A stretch of 18,430 nt of DNA. It comes from Candidatus Woesearchaeota archaeon (lineage in GTDB: Archaea > Nanobdellota > Nanobdellia > Woesearchaeales > WJKV01). A program made the translations under genes and the position numbers. The stretch's first letter is position 1, and each line of letters begins with the position of its first letter. The stretch covers positions 1 through 18,430 of the forward strand of contig WJKV01000100.1 of the NCBI GenBank assembly GCA_014728875.1, written 5' to 3'. Of the stretch, positions 13,537-18,430 are shown piece by piece. The notes under the pieces were generated by a model that worked only from the letters and a program-made list of their open reading frames with translations, was not told the DNA's origin and made no database searches.

Positions 13537-13968
13537 ATGGATGAGGAAAAAACCCAGCAAGGACCGATAAGATACAGTACAGATGACGCTTTAAGACTTC
13601 TTTATGCTTTGGGCTATGAACAAAGATTCAGCCAGCCCCTGCAAAGAGCAGAATTCAGATCTGTTTTTCCGGGGGTATATGAAAACTGCGGATATGATTT
13701 TCTTTTTTCGATCTGCCTGGCTGTGGGAAGAAAGATTCCATTGATGCGCATTGAAAAACGCGGGGATTTCCGGTTCGAGTCAGGGCAGTATAGAAGATTC
13801 GGAGACGATTTTGATGCCCGTTTCCAGGAAAGGTTCGGCGCTGCAATAGAGGACGGAGTCACTCTTGACCAGATAGTGAAAAAACTCAGAACAGAGATAG
13901 ACATAGACAAGCCTGCGGGATCTGACGAAGATGATGAAGATTCCGGCGAAGCAGTCGATGATTATTGA
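13537..13968 (+). CDS. Protein of unknown function with an acidic tail (143 residues)
   Basis: Not recognised. A 143-residue soluble protein: a folded part (about 10-115) with RYSTDDALRLLYALGYEQRF at the start, strands around DFLFSICLAVGRKIPLMRIE, and an Arg/Phe-rich segment GDFRFESGQYRRFGDDFDARF. A helix (DGVTLDQIVKKLRTEI) leads to a short acidic tail of Asp/Glu (about 122-142). The pattern of a small folded domain and an acidic end is common in DPANN hypothetical proteins. An upstream ATG at 13533 is out of frame and stops after three codons, so 13537 is the start. Separate promoters suggest no operon with the HIT genes downstream. Confidence 0.65.
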   Translation: MDEEKTQQGPIRYSTDDALRLLYALGYEQRFSQPLQRAEFRSVFPGVYENCGYDFLFSICLAVGRKIPLMRIEKRGDFRFESGQYRRFGDDFDARFQERFGAAIEDGVTLDQIVKKLRTEIDIDKPAGSDEDDEDSGEAVDDY

Positions 13969-13989
13969 AATACATTATTCTACAACAAC

Positions 13990-14000
13990 CTTTATAAATG
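13990..14000 (+). promoter_or_regulatory. TATA box of the HIT gene pair
   Basis: CTTTATAAATG, 31 nt before the ATG at 14021, with a leaderless-type spacing. It probably drives both HIT genes, since only 2 nt separate them. Confidence 0.6.
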
Positions 14001-14020
14001 CGGATATTTTTGTCTGACAT

Positions 14021-14923
14021 ATGGCAGAAGCAAAGCAGGAACTCACAGAAGAGCAGAAAAAGCAGCTTGAAGAGGTAAAAAAGCAGTGTCCATTCTGTCA
14101 GATAGTGGCAGGCAATATCCCTGCGACAAAGGTTTTCGAGGACGACAAGGTCATTGCGATTCTAGATATAAATCCGGCTGTAAAGGGCCATGTCCTGCTT
14201 GTTCCCAAAGAGCATTATTTCATAATGACTGTTCTTCCGCCTGATGTTTTCGCCCACATGGTAAAGAGGGCAAAAGAGATTTCTGCATGCGTTGAAGAGG
14301 CGATGCTGAGCCAGGGAACAGAGATATTTGTTGCGAACGGCGCAGCAGCAGGCCAGCAGTCAGGCCACATGATGATCCACATTGTTCCGCGGGAAGACGG
14401 CGACGGCCTGAACAATTTTGATGTTCCAAAGAAGGAACTGCCAGAAGCAAAGCTGAAAGAGATGAAGGGCATTCTTGAGAACAATCTGAAGATGGCTCTT
14501 GGAAGGCGTTTCGGCAAGCTTCCGCCGCAGAAGTTCACAAAAGACCAGGTCATCGGCATCATAAACAAGAATCCTCAGATAAAACAGCTGATCGACCAGC
14601 AGCCTGAGCAGTTCATCGAGCTCATTCCATCGAACCCGTCGCTCCAGCAATTGTTCAAGGATGTTGATCCGTACGAGATAATCGAAGCAATAACAGGCAA
14701 GAAGATAAAGAAAAAGAAAGCAGAAAAGACAGAAGAAGAGAGAGAGAAAAAAGAAAAACAAAAGAAGAAGCCAAAAAATGAAGAAGAACCAGAACAGGAA
14801 GCTGAAGCAGAGGCAGAAAAAGAGCCTGAGGAAGAATCAGAAGGAAACGAAGAACAAGAAGAACCAGAACAAGAAGACAAAGAAGAAAAGACAGATCTTG
14901 ATTTGATTTCCAAACTATTGTGA
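14021..14923 (+). CDS. HIT-domain protein with long charged C-terminal extension; middle histidine replaced
   Basis: A 300-residue protein. Residues 23-130 form a HIT domain: CPFC zinc-knuckle (23-26), VFEDDKVIAILDINPAVKGH (38-57), and the triad region GQQSGHMMIHIVPRED (111-126). In active HIT hydrolases this is H-x-H-x-H, and the middle His is the nucleophile that becomes nucleotidylated; here it is H116-M-M118-I-H120, so the nucleophile is methionine. The rest of the nucleotide pocket looks kept, suggesting nucleotide binding without the usual hydrolysis. After the HIT domain comes a helical segment (about 140-225) and a Lys/Glu repeat tail (about 226-290), ending in a hydrophobic TDLDLISKLL. 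From memory, the HxMxH form recurs in DPANN archaea. Two nt separate it from a second HIT gene. Confidence 0.88.
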   Translation: MAEAKQELTEEQKKQLEEVKKQCPFCQIVAGNIPATKVFEDDKVIAILDINPAVKGHVLLVPKEHYFIMTVLPPDVFAHMVKRAKEISACVEEAMLSQGTEIFVANGAAAGQQSGHMMIHIVPREDGDGLNNFDVPKKELPEAKLKEMKGILENNLKMALGRRFGKLPPQKFTKDQVIGIINKNPQIKQLIDQQPEQFIELIPSNPSLQQLFKDVDPYEIIEAITGKKIKKKKAEKTEEEREKKEKQKKKPKNEEEPEQEAEAEAEKEPEEESEGNEEQEEPEQEDKEEKTDLDLISKLL

Positions 14924-14925
14924 AA

Positions 14926-15441
14926 ATGGCAGAATGCAAGAAATGCAAATTATTGGAGAAAAAAGAAAACGTGATTTATGAGGACGATATAGCCATTGCT
15001 GTCCTTGGCAGAGCAGCAGTCGGCCATGTCAAGGTCTACCCCAAGAAGCATGTTGTTAAATTGGAAGAGCTTGATGACAAGGAGGCAGAGCATCTGTTCA
15101 TTGTAGCGAGCTATGCAGCTACAATGGTGTTCGAGGCGCTGGGCGGCCAGGGAGGCACGAACATTCTTGTGAAGAACATGCCGGAAGAGCAACATGTCAC
15201 GATCGATGTTGTTCCGAGGACAGCAGGCGACGATTTCAATTTTCAGTGGGAGCCAAAGGAAATTGATGAAAAAGACATGAAGGACGCAGGCGACAGGATA
15301 AAAGACAAGTGCGATTTCATAGGGCACGACAAGAAATCTGAAAAGAAAGAAGGCGAAGCTCCTAAAGCATTAAATGATAAAAATAAAAAAGAACTTGATG
15401 AAGACAGTTATTTAGTCAAGCATTTGAAACGGATTCCATGA
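14926..15441 (+). CDS. Second HIT-like protein, catalytic histidines replaced
   Basis: A 171-residue protein, a divergent paralogue of the gene before it. It opens MAECKKCKLLEKK with a C4-x2-C7 knuckle in place of CPFC, then VIYEDDIAIAVLGRAAVGHV, the Asp-rich first half of a HIT domain. The active-site stretch reads EEQHVTIDVVPR (88-99 region), so the H-x-H-x-H motif is H90-V-T92-I-D94: both the nucleophile and the third His are lost. The signature FNFQWEPKE follows, then a Lys/Glu-rich tail. Start ATG 14926 is 2 nt past the upstream stop, so the two are probably cotranslated; the GTG at 14920 lies inside the previous gene's end. HIT proteins are dimers, and a heterodimer with the first protein is plausible. 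The last 26 nt overlap the convergent gene at 15416. Confidence 0.82.
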   Translation: MAECKKCKLLEKKENVIYEDDIAIAVLGRAAVGHVKVYPKKHVVKLEELDDKEAEHLFIVASYAATMVFEALGGQGGTNILVKNMPEEQHVTIDVVPRTAGDDFNFQWEPKEIDEKDMKDAGDRIKDKCDFIGHDKKSEKKEGEAPKALNDKNKKELDEDSYLVKHLKRIP

Positions 15442-16492
15442 CTTCTTCTCTGTCTGATTCTGCGATTTCTTCCTGCAGTTTTGCAGAATAGTGGTTTGAG
15501 ATGCAGTTAAAGACATCCTGGTGCGCCAGCTGCAGTTTTCTTTTCTCTTCTTCTTTCCTTGCTTTCTCTGCGCGTTCAGACGAATCTTCAAGTTCCTTCA
15601 TTTTTCTGTGGATCTCCTGAATATCTCCCGTTGCCTTTGTTCTGCTGTTGAAAGCATCTTCTGCCTTGTCGTACAGATGCTGTGTTGCAGCGTCGAGCAG
15701 AGCTTCATACTGCCATGCTGTCAGTTCCTGATAGTCCTGAGTATTCTTGAGGAAATCCTTATAGATTCTTTCTCCTGCATGATACAGGTGAAGTCCGAAC
15801 CCTCTTTTCAGATATTTGCTGGCTTCAGGATCCATGTGCACTCTTCTCATGACTGCATAGATCTCAAGGGCGCAGATGCCAAGGTCATTGTCAAGAAGCA
15901 TGTCGATGTTCTCCAGGCATTTGTGGAACTTGTCCTTCGATCTTGCATAATCATCATTTTCTGACATTGCCCTGAAATCTTCAAAAGTCTTCCATTCATC
16001 GCTCAATATGTGGTTCGTATAAGGCAATGACAATATTCCGTCATCCTCTCCTTGTAATGCATCTTCATAATAGCAGATGTTTTCCTCTATTCTTCTTGCA
16101 GTAGCCTCGAGTTCTTCAGCAGGTGCAATATCCTTTGTGATCGCAATTGCTTCCTGCGGATGCGCAAAATGCCCTTTTCCAACAATGACTTTGCGCCTCT
16201 GATAGGTTGGAAATCGAGGGAAAGCATTTGGAAACAAACATTCCCTTTCCTGCCTTATACTAGCAATGTCTTTATCAATGTCGTTCATTGCAGCAATTCT
16301 TTGTGTAAAGGTCATTTCAGGAATACTTACTGTTATCGAATCGCCGTTCTGCTCTACGGTTAGGCCGGGATACTGCACCGGTTCAGTCTTTCCTGCTTCT
16401 GTATTTTTTTCATACTCTTCTTTTAGTCCGTTCATTACATCTTCTAGAACTAAAGCATTCTTTTTATTGGGATTTGTATTGTTCGGTTTCAT
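15416..16492 (-). CDS. Helical protein of unknown function, 358 residues
   Basis: Not recognised. The N-terminal 35 residues are Asn/Lys-rich and probably disordered (MKPNNTNPNKKNALVLEDV). A short beta part follows (LTVEQNGDSITVSIPEMTF, 44-62), then an almost entirely helical body with ARRIEENICYYEDALQ and ALEIYAVMRRVHMDPEAS. A likely coiled coil at about 295-325 (HRKMKELEDSSERAEKARKE) comes before the end. No membrane segment or enzyme motif is visible. The start is supported by a GAGGTGAG ribosome site about 12 nt before the ATG and a TATA box at 16545-16554. Its 3' end overlaps the end of the second HIT gene by 26 nt in convergent orientation, so the two transcripts are antisense to each other there. 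Confidence 0.72.
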   Translation of the reverse strand: MKPNNTNPNKKNALVLEDVMNGLKEEYEKNTEAGKTEPVQYPGLTVEQNGDSITVSIPEMTFTQRIAAMNDIDKDIASIRQERECLFPNAFPRFPTYQRRKVIVGKGHFAHPQEAIAITKDIAPAEELEATARRIEENICYYEDALQGEDDGILSLPYTNHILSDEWKTFEDFRAMSENDDYARSKDKFHKCLENIDMLLDNDLGICALEIYAVMRRVHMDPEASKYLKRGFGLHLYHAGERIYKDFLKNTQDYQELTAWQYEALLDAATQHLYDKAEDAFNSRTKATGDIQEIHRKMKELEDSSERAEKARKEEEKRKLQLAHQDVFNCISNHYSAKLQEEIAESDREEVMESVSNA

Positions 16493-16544
16493 GTTGGGTT
16501 GTTCTCACCTCATTAGTCTCTCTATTGTCGTCGGAAAAATGAGT

Positions 16545-16554
16545 GATTTAAAAA
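16545..16554 (-). promoter_or_regulatory. TATA box of the unknown helical protein
   Basis: Minus strand TTTTTAAATC about 60 nt before the ATG at 16492, leaving a leader of about 35 nt with the GAGGTGAG site. Confidence 0.45.
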
Positions 16555-16615
16555 CTTTACGGTTTTTAAGCAAATATGAGCATATACATTAATCACAAAC
16601 ATAGGACTACAGAAA

Positions 16616-16626
16616 TTTTATATAAT
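16616..16626 (+). promoter_or_regulatory. TATA box in front of the candidate RNA gene
   Basis: TTTTATATAAT, a good archaeal TATA match whose last six bases are also the exact bacterial -10 hexamer TATAAT. No convincing -35 element lies 16-18 nt before it. The predicted start is near 16645, with no gene on this strand downstream. Confidence 0.45.
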
Positions 16627-16639
16627 CAATATTTTTCTA

Positions 16640-16725
16640 GCAATCGCGAGTAATGCCTAATCGCTTACTCCTTTGCAGCCTGTGAGGGGGGTACGATAGA
16701 TGACCCTTCATGGGCGCTTTTCTTT
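16640..16725 (+). ncRNA. Candidate structured small RNA with terminal hairpin and T-tract
   Basis: In a 282-bp gap with no convincing gene, two hairpins follow a TATA box. Hairpin 1 pairs GAGTAA (16648-16653) with TTACTC (16665-16670), extended by GCAA/TTGC outside it. Hairpin 2 pairs 16675-16688 with 16704-16717: thirteen pairs including three G-T wobbles and one bulged A (16677), with GGG closing on CCC. It is followed at once by TTTTCTTT, as in an intrinsic terminator. The two hairpins share GC at 16675-16676 and could compete. No C/D or H/ACA boxes, tRNA arms or long ORF fit. A ten-codon peptide frame (ATG 16653) exists but has no downstream gene to regulate. The class of RNA is unknown. 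Confidence 0.4.
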
Positions 16726-16759
16726 AAGCAATTAGAACATTTAGAAAAATAACAGGTAA

Positions 16760-16773
16760 TAAAAAGAAAAAAG
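16760..16773 (-). terminator. T-tract after the ParA gene
   Basis: Minus strand AGCTTTTTTCTTTTTATTA directly after the ParA stop codon; the T runs of six and five are an archaeal-type terminator. Confidence 0.5.
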
Positions 16774-16774
16774 C

Positions 16775-17521
16775 TTATTCGTTCTTAAGAACGAACTCTA
16801 TGAGTTTCCTGTAGTCCTGCGCGCCCCTGCTGCTTCTTGCATAGTCAAAGATGCTCTTGCTGTGCCCTGGCGCTTCTATCAGTTTGCTGTTTATCCTTAT
16901 CGGATCCAATGTCATGCCGTTGAACTCGTCTTCCATCTTTGAGAGTATCTGCATGCATATCTTGTTTCTTTTGTCGAACATTGTAGGCAGGATTCCGCTG
17001 ACCATCAGGTCGTGGTCGAAAGTGTTGTTGCTTTCATCAATAAGGTCTATCATCTTCTGCAGGCCGACGAATGAAAGGCTTTCAGTGCTGCTTGGGATGA
17101 TTGCTTCGTCTGCAAACAACAAAGCGTTCTGGTTCAACAGGCTTAAGGACGGCGGACAGTCCATTATTATGAATTCAAAGTCGTCCTCGCTCACATCTTC
17201 CATCACAGCTGATAATATCTTTTCCCTGTTCGGCTTTCCCATCATTATTCCTTCTGCCTCTGACAGTTTATTGTCAGAAGAAACAAGATAAAGATTTTTC
17301 TCAACTTCAGATGCGCATTCAGTAGCAGGAACCTTGTCAATCAAGAGATTATACATTGTTTTTTCACTTCTTTTCCCCAAACAAGTACTTAAATTGCCTT
17401 GAGAATCCAAATCAAGAAGTAAAACCTTTTTTCTTTTCCTTGCAAGCCCTGTAGCAAGGCTGACAGACGTTGTGGTCTTGCCTACGCCTCCTTTTTGGTT
17501 AATAATACAGATTTTCCTCAT
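16775..17521 (-). CDS. parA: ParA/Soj-family ATPase
   Basis: A 248-residue deviant Walker-A ATPase. It starts MRKICIINQKGGVGKTTTSV with the signature KGGVGKTT (10-17) holding both lysines that define ParA dimers, then LLLDLDSQGNLST (the A' motif), and IIMDCPPSLSLLNQNAL (Walker B). The rest follows the Soj pattern (FVGLQKMIDLIDE, ILPTMFDKRN, IRINSKLIEAPGHSKSIFDY). These ATPases bind DNA when loaded with ATP and position chromosomes, plasmids or protein complexes. The start at 17521 is chosen because a GAGGTGATAGTA ribosome site precedes it; the in-frame GTG at 17530 is inside that site. No parB gene or obvious parS repeats are nearby, so it may be an orphan. A TATA box lies near 17559-17573. 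The neighbour at 17587 is an unknown basic protein. Confidence 0.92.
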   Translation of the reverse strand: MRKICIINQKGGVGKTTTSVSLATGLARKRKKVLLLDLDSQGNLSTCLGKRSEKTMYNLLIDKVPATECASEVEKNLYLVSSDNKLSEAEGIMMGKPNREKILSAVMEDVSEDDFEFIIMDCPPSLSLLNQNALLFADEAIIPSSTESLSFVGLQKMIDLIDESNNTFDHDLMVSGILPTMFDKRNKICMQILSKMEDEFNGMTLDPIRINSKLIEAPGHSKSIFDYARSSRGAQDYRKLIEFVLKNE

Positions 17522-17558
17522 TACTATCACCTCACCAGTATAAACGAGGGAATAGCAG

Positions 17559-17573
17559 TATAAATAAAAATCT
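17559..17573 (-). promoter_or_regulatory. TATA box of the ParA gene
   Basis: Minus strand GATTTTTATTTATAC, about 40-50 nt before the ATG; a second, closer element (CGTTTATACTGG) lies at 17536-17547. It suggests transcription separate from the upstream basic protein. Confidence 0.45.
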
Positions 17574-17586
17574 ATCGAAAAAAGGC

Positions 17587-18153
17587 TTAAGTGCCGGAAT
17601 TGACCATTTTGAACAGGGTTTTATGAATTCTGGCAGTTGACCTTTTTCGCCTGACTCTTCTGCCCCTTTCCCTGGCAACATCCCTTCTCTCAGGGGGAAA
17701 GATCTTGTCGTCAAGCGAAGCAGTCTCTTTATCAGGATAAAGAATGCTGTCAGAAGCGTCCCAATAGCCGGGCATTTCGCGCAATGATCTGCCGTTTGTC
17801 AGAATATGCACCCCGTATTTTCTTCCTGTCGTTCCTCTTGCTTCAAGCTCCTGCAACTCGCCCACGCTCAGAAGGTAAGGTACAGAGTGTTTGATTATGT
17901 CCAGTCTTTCTCTTACTGTCGAGGCTGTTCTCAGATGCTCCTGGACAAGGCCAAATACACCATACTGCTTCAGCATCTGTATTCTCTGATAGATCCTAGA
18001 ATTCGCCAGCGGATGCCTCTTTTTGATTTTTCTTTTTTCTGTGTACCTGAACAGCGGATTATAATTTTCTAATTTAGTGCTGACAACAGTTTCAGAAAGA
18101 CCTTGACCCTGCCGGTATGAGTAGTTCTTGTCTAGTTTCCTCACCTCTGTCAA
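17587..18153 (-). CDS. Basic protein of unknown function (188 residues)
   Basis: Not recognised. A 188-residue, highly basic, soluble protein. The N-terminal third (MTEVRKLDKNYSYRQGQGLS) includes KLENYNPLFRYTEKRKIKKR. Helices follow (ANSRIYQRIQMLKQYGVFGLVQEHL and RERLDIIKHSVPYLLSVGE), and the C-terminus is Arg-rich (RRDVARERGRRVRRKRSTAR), as in nucleic-acid binding proteins. The given start is TTG. GTG at 18144 is an alternative, about 36 nt after the start of the TATA box and so suitable for a leaderless message. It lies 65 nt upstream of the ParA gene on the same strand, so a shared role in DNA handling is possible but unproven. Its promoter is divergent from that of the pyrophosphatase gene. 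Confidence 0.65.
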   Translation of the reverse strand: MTEVRKLDKNYSYRQGQGLSETVVSTKLENYNPLFRYTEKRKIKKRHPLANSRIYQRIQMLKQYGVFGLVQEHLRTASTVRERLDIIKHSVPYLLSVGELQELEARGTTGRKYGVHILTNGRSLREMPGYWDASDSILYPDKETASLDDKIFPPERRDVARERGRRVRRKRSTARIHKTLFKMVNSGT

Positions 18154-18167
18154 TAATCCAAGTATTT

Positions 18168-18180
18168 AATTTATATAAAT
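18168..18180 (-). promoter_or_regulatory. TATA box of the basic protein gene
   Basis: Minus strand GATTTATATAAAT, a strong archaeal match 27-36 nt before the TTG and GTG start candidates. Confidence 0.55.
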
Positions 18181-18192
18181 CTATGTAGAAAA

Positions 18193-18204
18193 CATTTAAA
18201 TAGG
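18193..18204 (+). promoter_or_regulatory. TATA box of the pyrophosphatase gene
   Basis: CATTTAAATAGG, about 37 nt before the ATG at 18231, giving a leader of only a few bases. Confidence 0.5.
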
Positions 18205-18230
18205 AGTATTTGATAAGCAGAACTGACACA

Positions 18231-18430
18231 ATGACACATCTATGGCACGACATAAAAGCAGGTGACAAGGTACCTTCCAGGATCAATATAGTGATAGAGA
18301 TACCCATGGGAAGCAAATGCAAGTACGAACTGTCGCGGACAACCGGCTCAATACGGGTCGACAGGGTGCTTGCAACTGCAATGACCTATCCGCAAAACTA
18401 CGGCTTTGTTCCGCAGACCTTGTGCGAAGA
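18231..18430 (+). CDS. ppa: Family I (soluble) inorganic pyrophosphatase, N-terminal part
   Basis: A frame open to the window edge, starting MTHLWHDIKAGDKVPSRINI and continuing VIEIPMGSKCKYELSRTTGS, then RVDRVLATAMTYPQNYGFVP. These are the first conserved blocks of family I pyrophosphatases: the EIP-x-GS-x-x-KYE segment, with catalytic Glu and Lys, and the YP-x-x-YGF-x-P-x-T loop. The enzyme hydrolyses the pyrophosphate released in nucleic-acid and protein synthesis, using Mg2+. The later Asp-rich metal-binding block lies outside the window. Only 66 codons are visible. It is divergent from the basic protein gene and probably has a very short leader. Confidence 0.93.
   Translation, partial: MTHLWHDIKAGDKVPSRINIVIEIPMGSKCKYELSRTTGSIRVDRVLATAMTYPQNYGFVPQTLCE

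Noticed and set aside
14575..14913. A Ser/Phe-rich minus-strand frame opposite the first HIT gene's tail
   Set aside because: It is the antisense shadow of the Lys/Glu repeat, whose codons read as Ser, Phe and Leu on the other strand.
14920..14925. GTG start for the second HIT gene, overlapping the first gene
   Set aside because: The ATG at 14926 follows the stop by 2 nt and begins with the conserved Cys knuckle region; the GTG would add only two residues.
16640..16725. C/D-box or H/ACA guide RNA, or a leader peptide attenuator
   Set aside because: No paired C (RTGATGA) and D (CTGA) boxes and no ACA at the right distance from the 3' end. The short peptide frame has no gene downstream on the same strand.
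17522..17530. GTG start for ParA
   Set aside because: The GTG lies inside the GAGGTGAT ribosome binding site; ParA proteins begin close to the KGGVGKT motif, as with the ATG at 17521.
18148..18153. Minus-strand TTGACA as a bacterial -35 element
   Set aside because: It is the start codon region of the basic protein gene, with no -10 hexamer 16-18 nt downstream.
1..18430. CRISPR arrays, tRNA or rRNA genes, insertion sequences, prophage genes
   Set aside because: No regularly spaced repeats, no T-arm-like tRNA motifs, no terminal inverted repeats or transposase/integrase motifs were found by eye.

Overview
The window looks like a piece of a DPANN-type archaeal genome, most like the Woesearchaeota/Pacearchaeota group. 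The evidence is a set of archaeal gene types (a stand-alone GMP synthase glutaminase subunit, an archaeal/eukaryotic-type methylthiotransferase for t6A37 of tRNA, DPANN-style HIT proteins with altered catalytic histidines) together with archaeal promoters. Many genes have a CTTTATATA- or TTTTTATA-like TATA box about 30-36 nt before the start codon, which implies leaderless mRNAs. A second set has a GAGGTGA(T) ribosome binding site and a longer leader. No rRNA, tRNA, CRISPR array, transposase or phage gene was seen. The assignment is made by eye, without database searches.

Layout. 1-149 (-): start of an unrecognised conserved small protein, cut by the window edge. 277-1572 (-): possibly secreted TPR-like protein. 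1664-3685 (-): a complete sigma-70/RpoD-type factor. 3778-4287 (-): GNAT acetyltransferase. 4373-6190 (+): ASCH-domain protein and a tRNA methylthiotransferase. 6182-6388 (-): small basic protein. 6555-10247 (+): MscS-like TM-helix protein, Tam41-like nucleotidyltransferase, VIT/CCC1-like membrane protein, DUF1003 protein and histone-deacetylase-fold amidohydrolase, most with their own promoter. 10344-13968: four genes of unknown function, interleaved with a 43-residue rubredoxin-like protein and the GMP synthase glutaminase subunit. 14021-15439 (+): two adjacent HIT proteins. 15416-16492 (-): unknown helical protein. 16640-16725 (+): candidate structured RNA. 16775-17521 (-): orphan ParA ATPase. 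17587-18153 (-): unknown basic protein. 18231-18430 (+): start of inorganic pyrophosphatase.

The most striking gene is the sigma factor. Its core regions 1.2, 2, 3 and 4 are near-identical in their key motifs to bacterial primary sigma factors, including the -10 and -35 recognition residues. It appears to carry two tandem region-1.1-like domains plus a lysine-rich linker at the N-terminus. Yet the gene itself and its neighbours carry archaeal TATA boxes. Complete bacterial-type sigma factors have been reported before in a few archaeal single-cell genomes (Rinke et al. 2013), so the presence of one is not unprecedented; the double 1.1 domain and the question of how it coexists with TBP/TFB transcription are what deserve attention.

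Two other observations stand out. A protein resembling the mitochondrial CDP-diacylglycerol synthase Tam41 sits in what should be an archaeol-lipid organism. The HIT pair both lack the nucleophilic middle histidine, so they look like paired pseudo-hydrolases or carriers of a new activity. The genes do not form one pathway; the window is mostly informational and membrane housekeeping plus lineage-specific unknowns.
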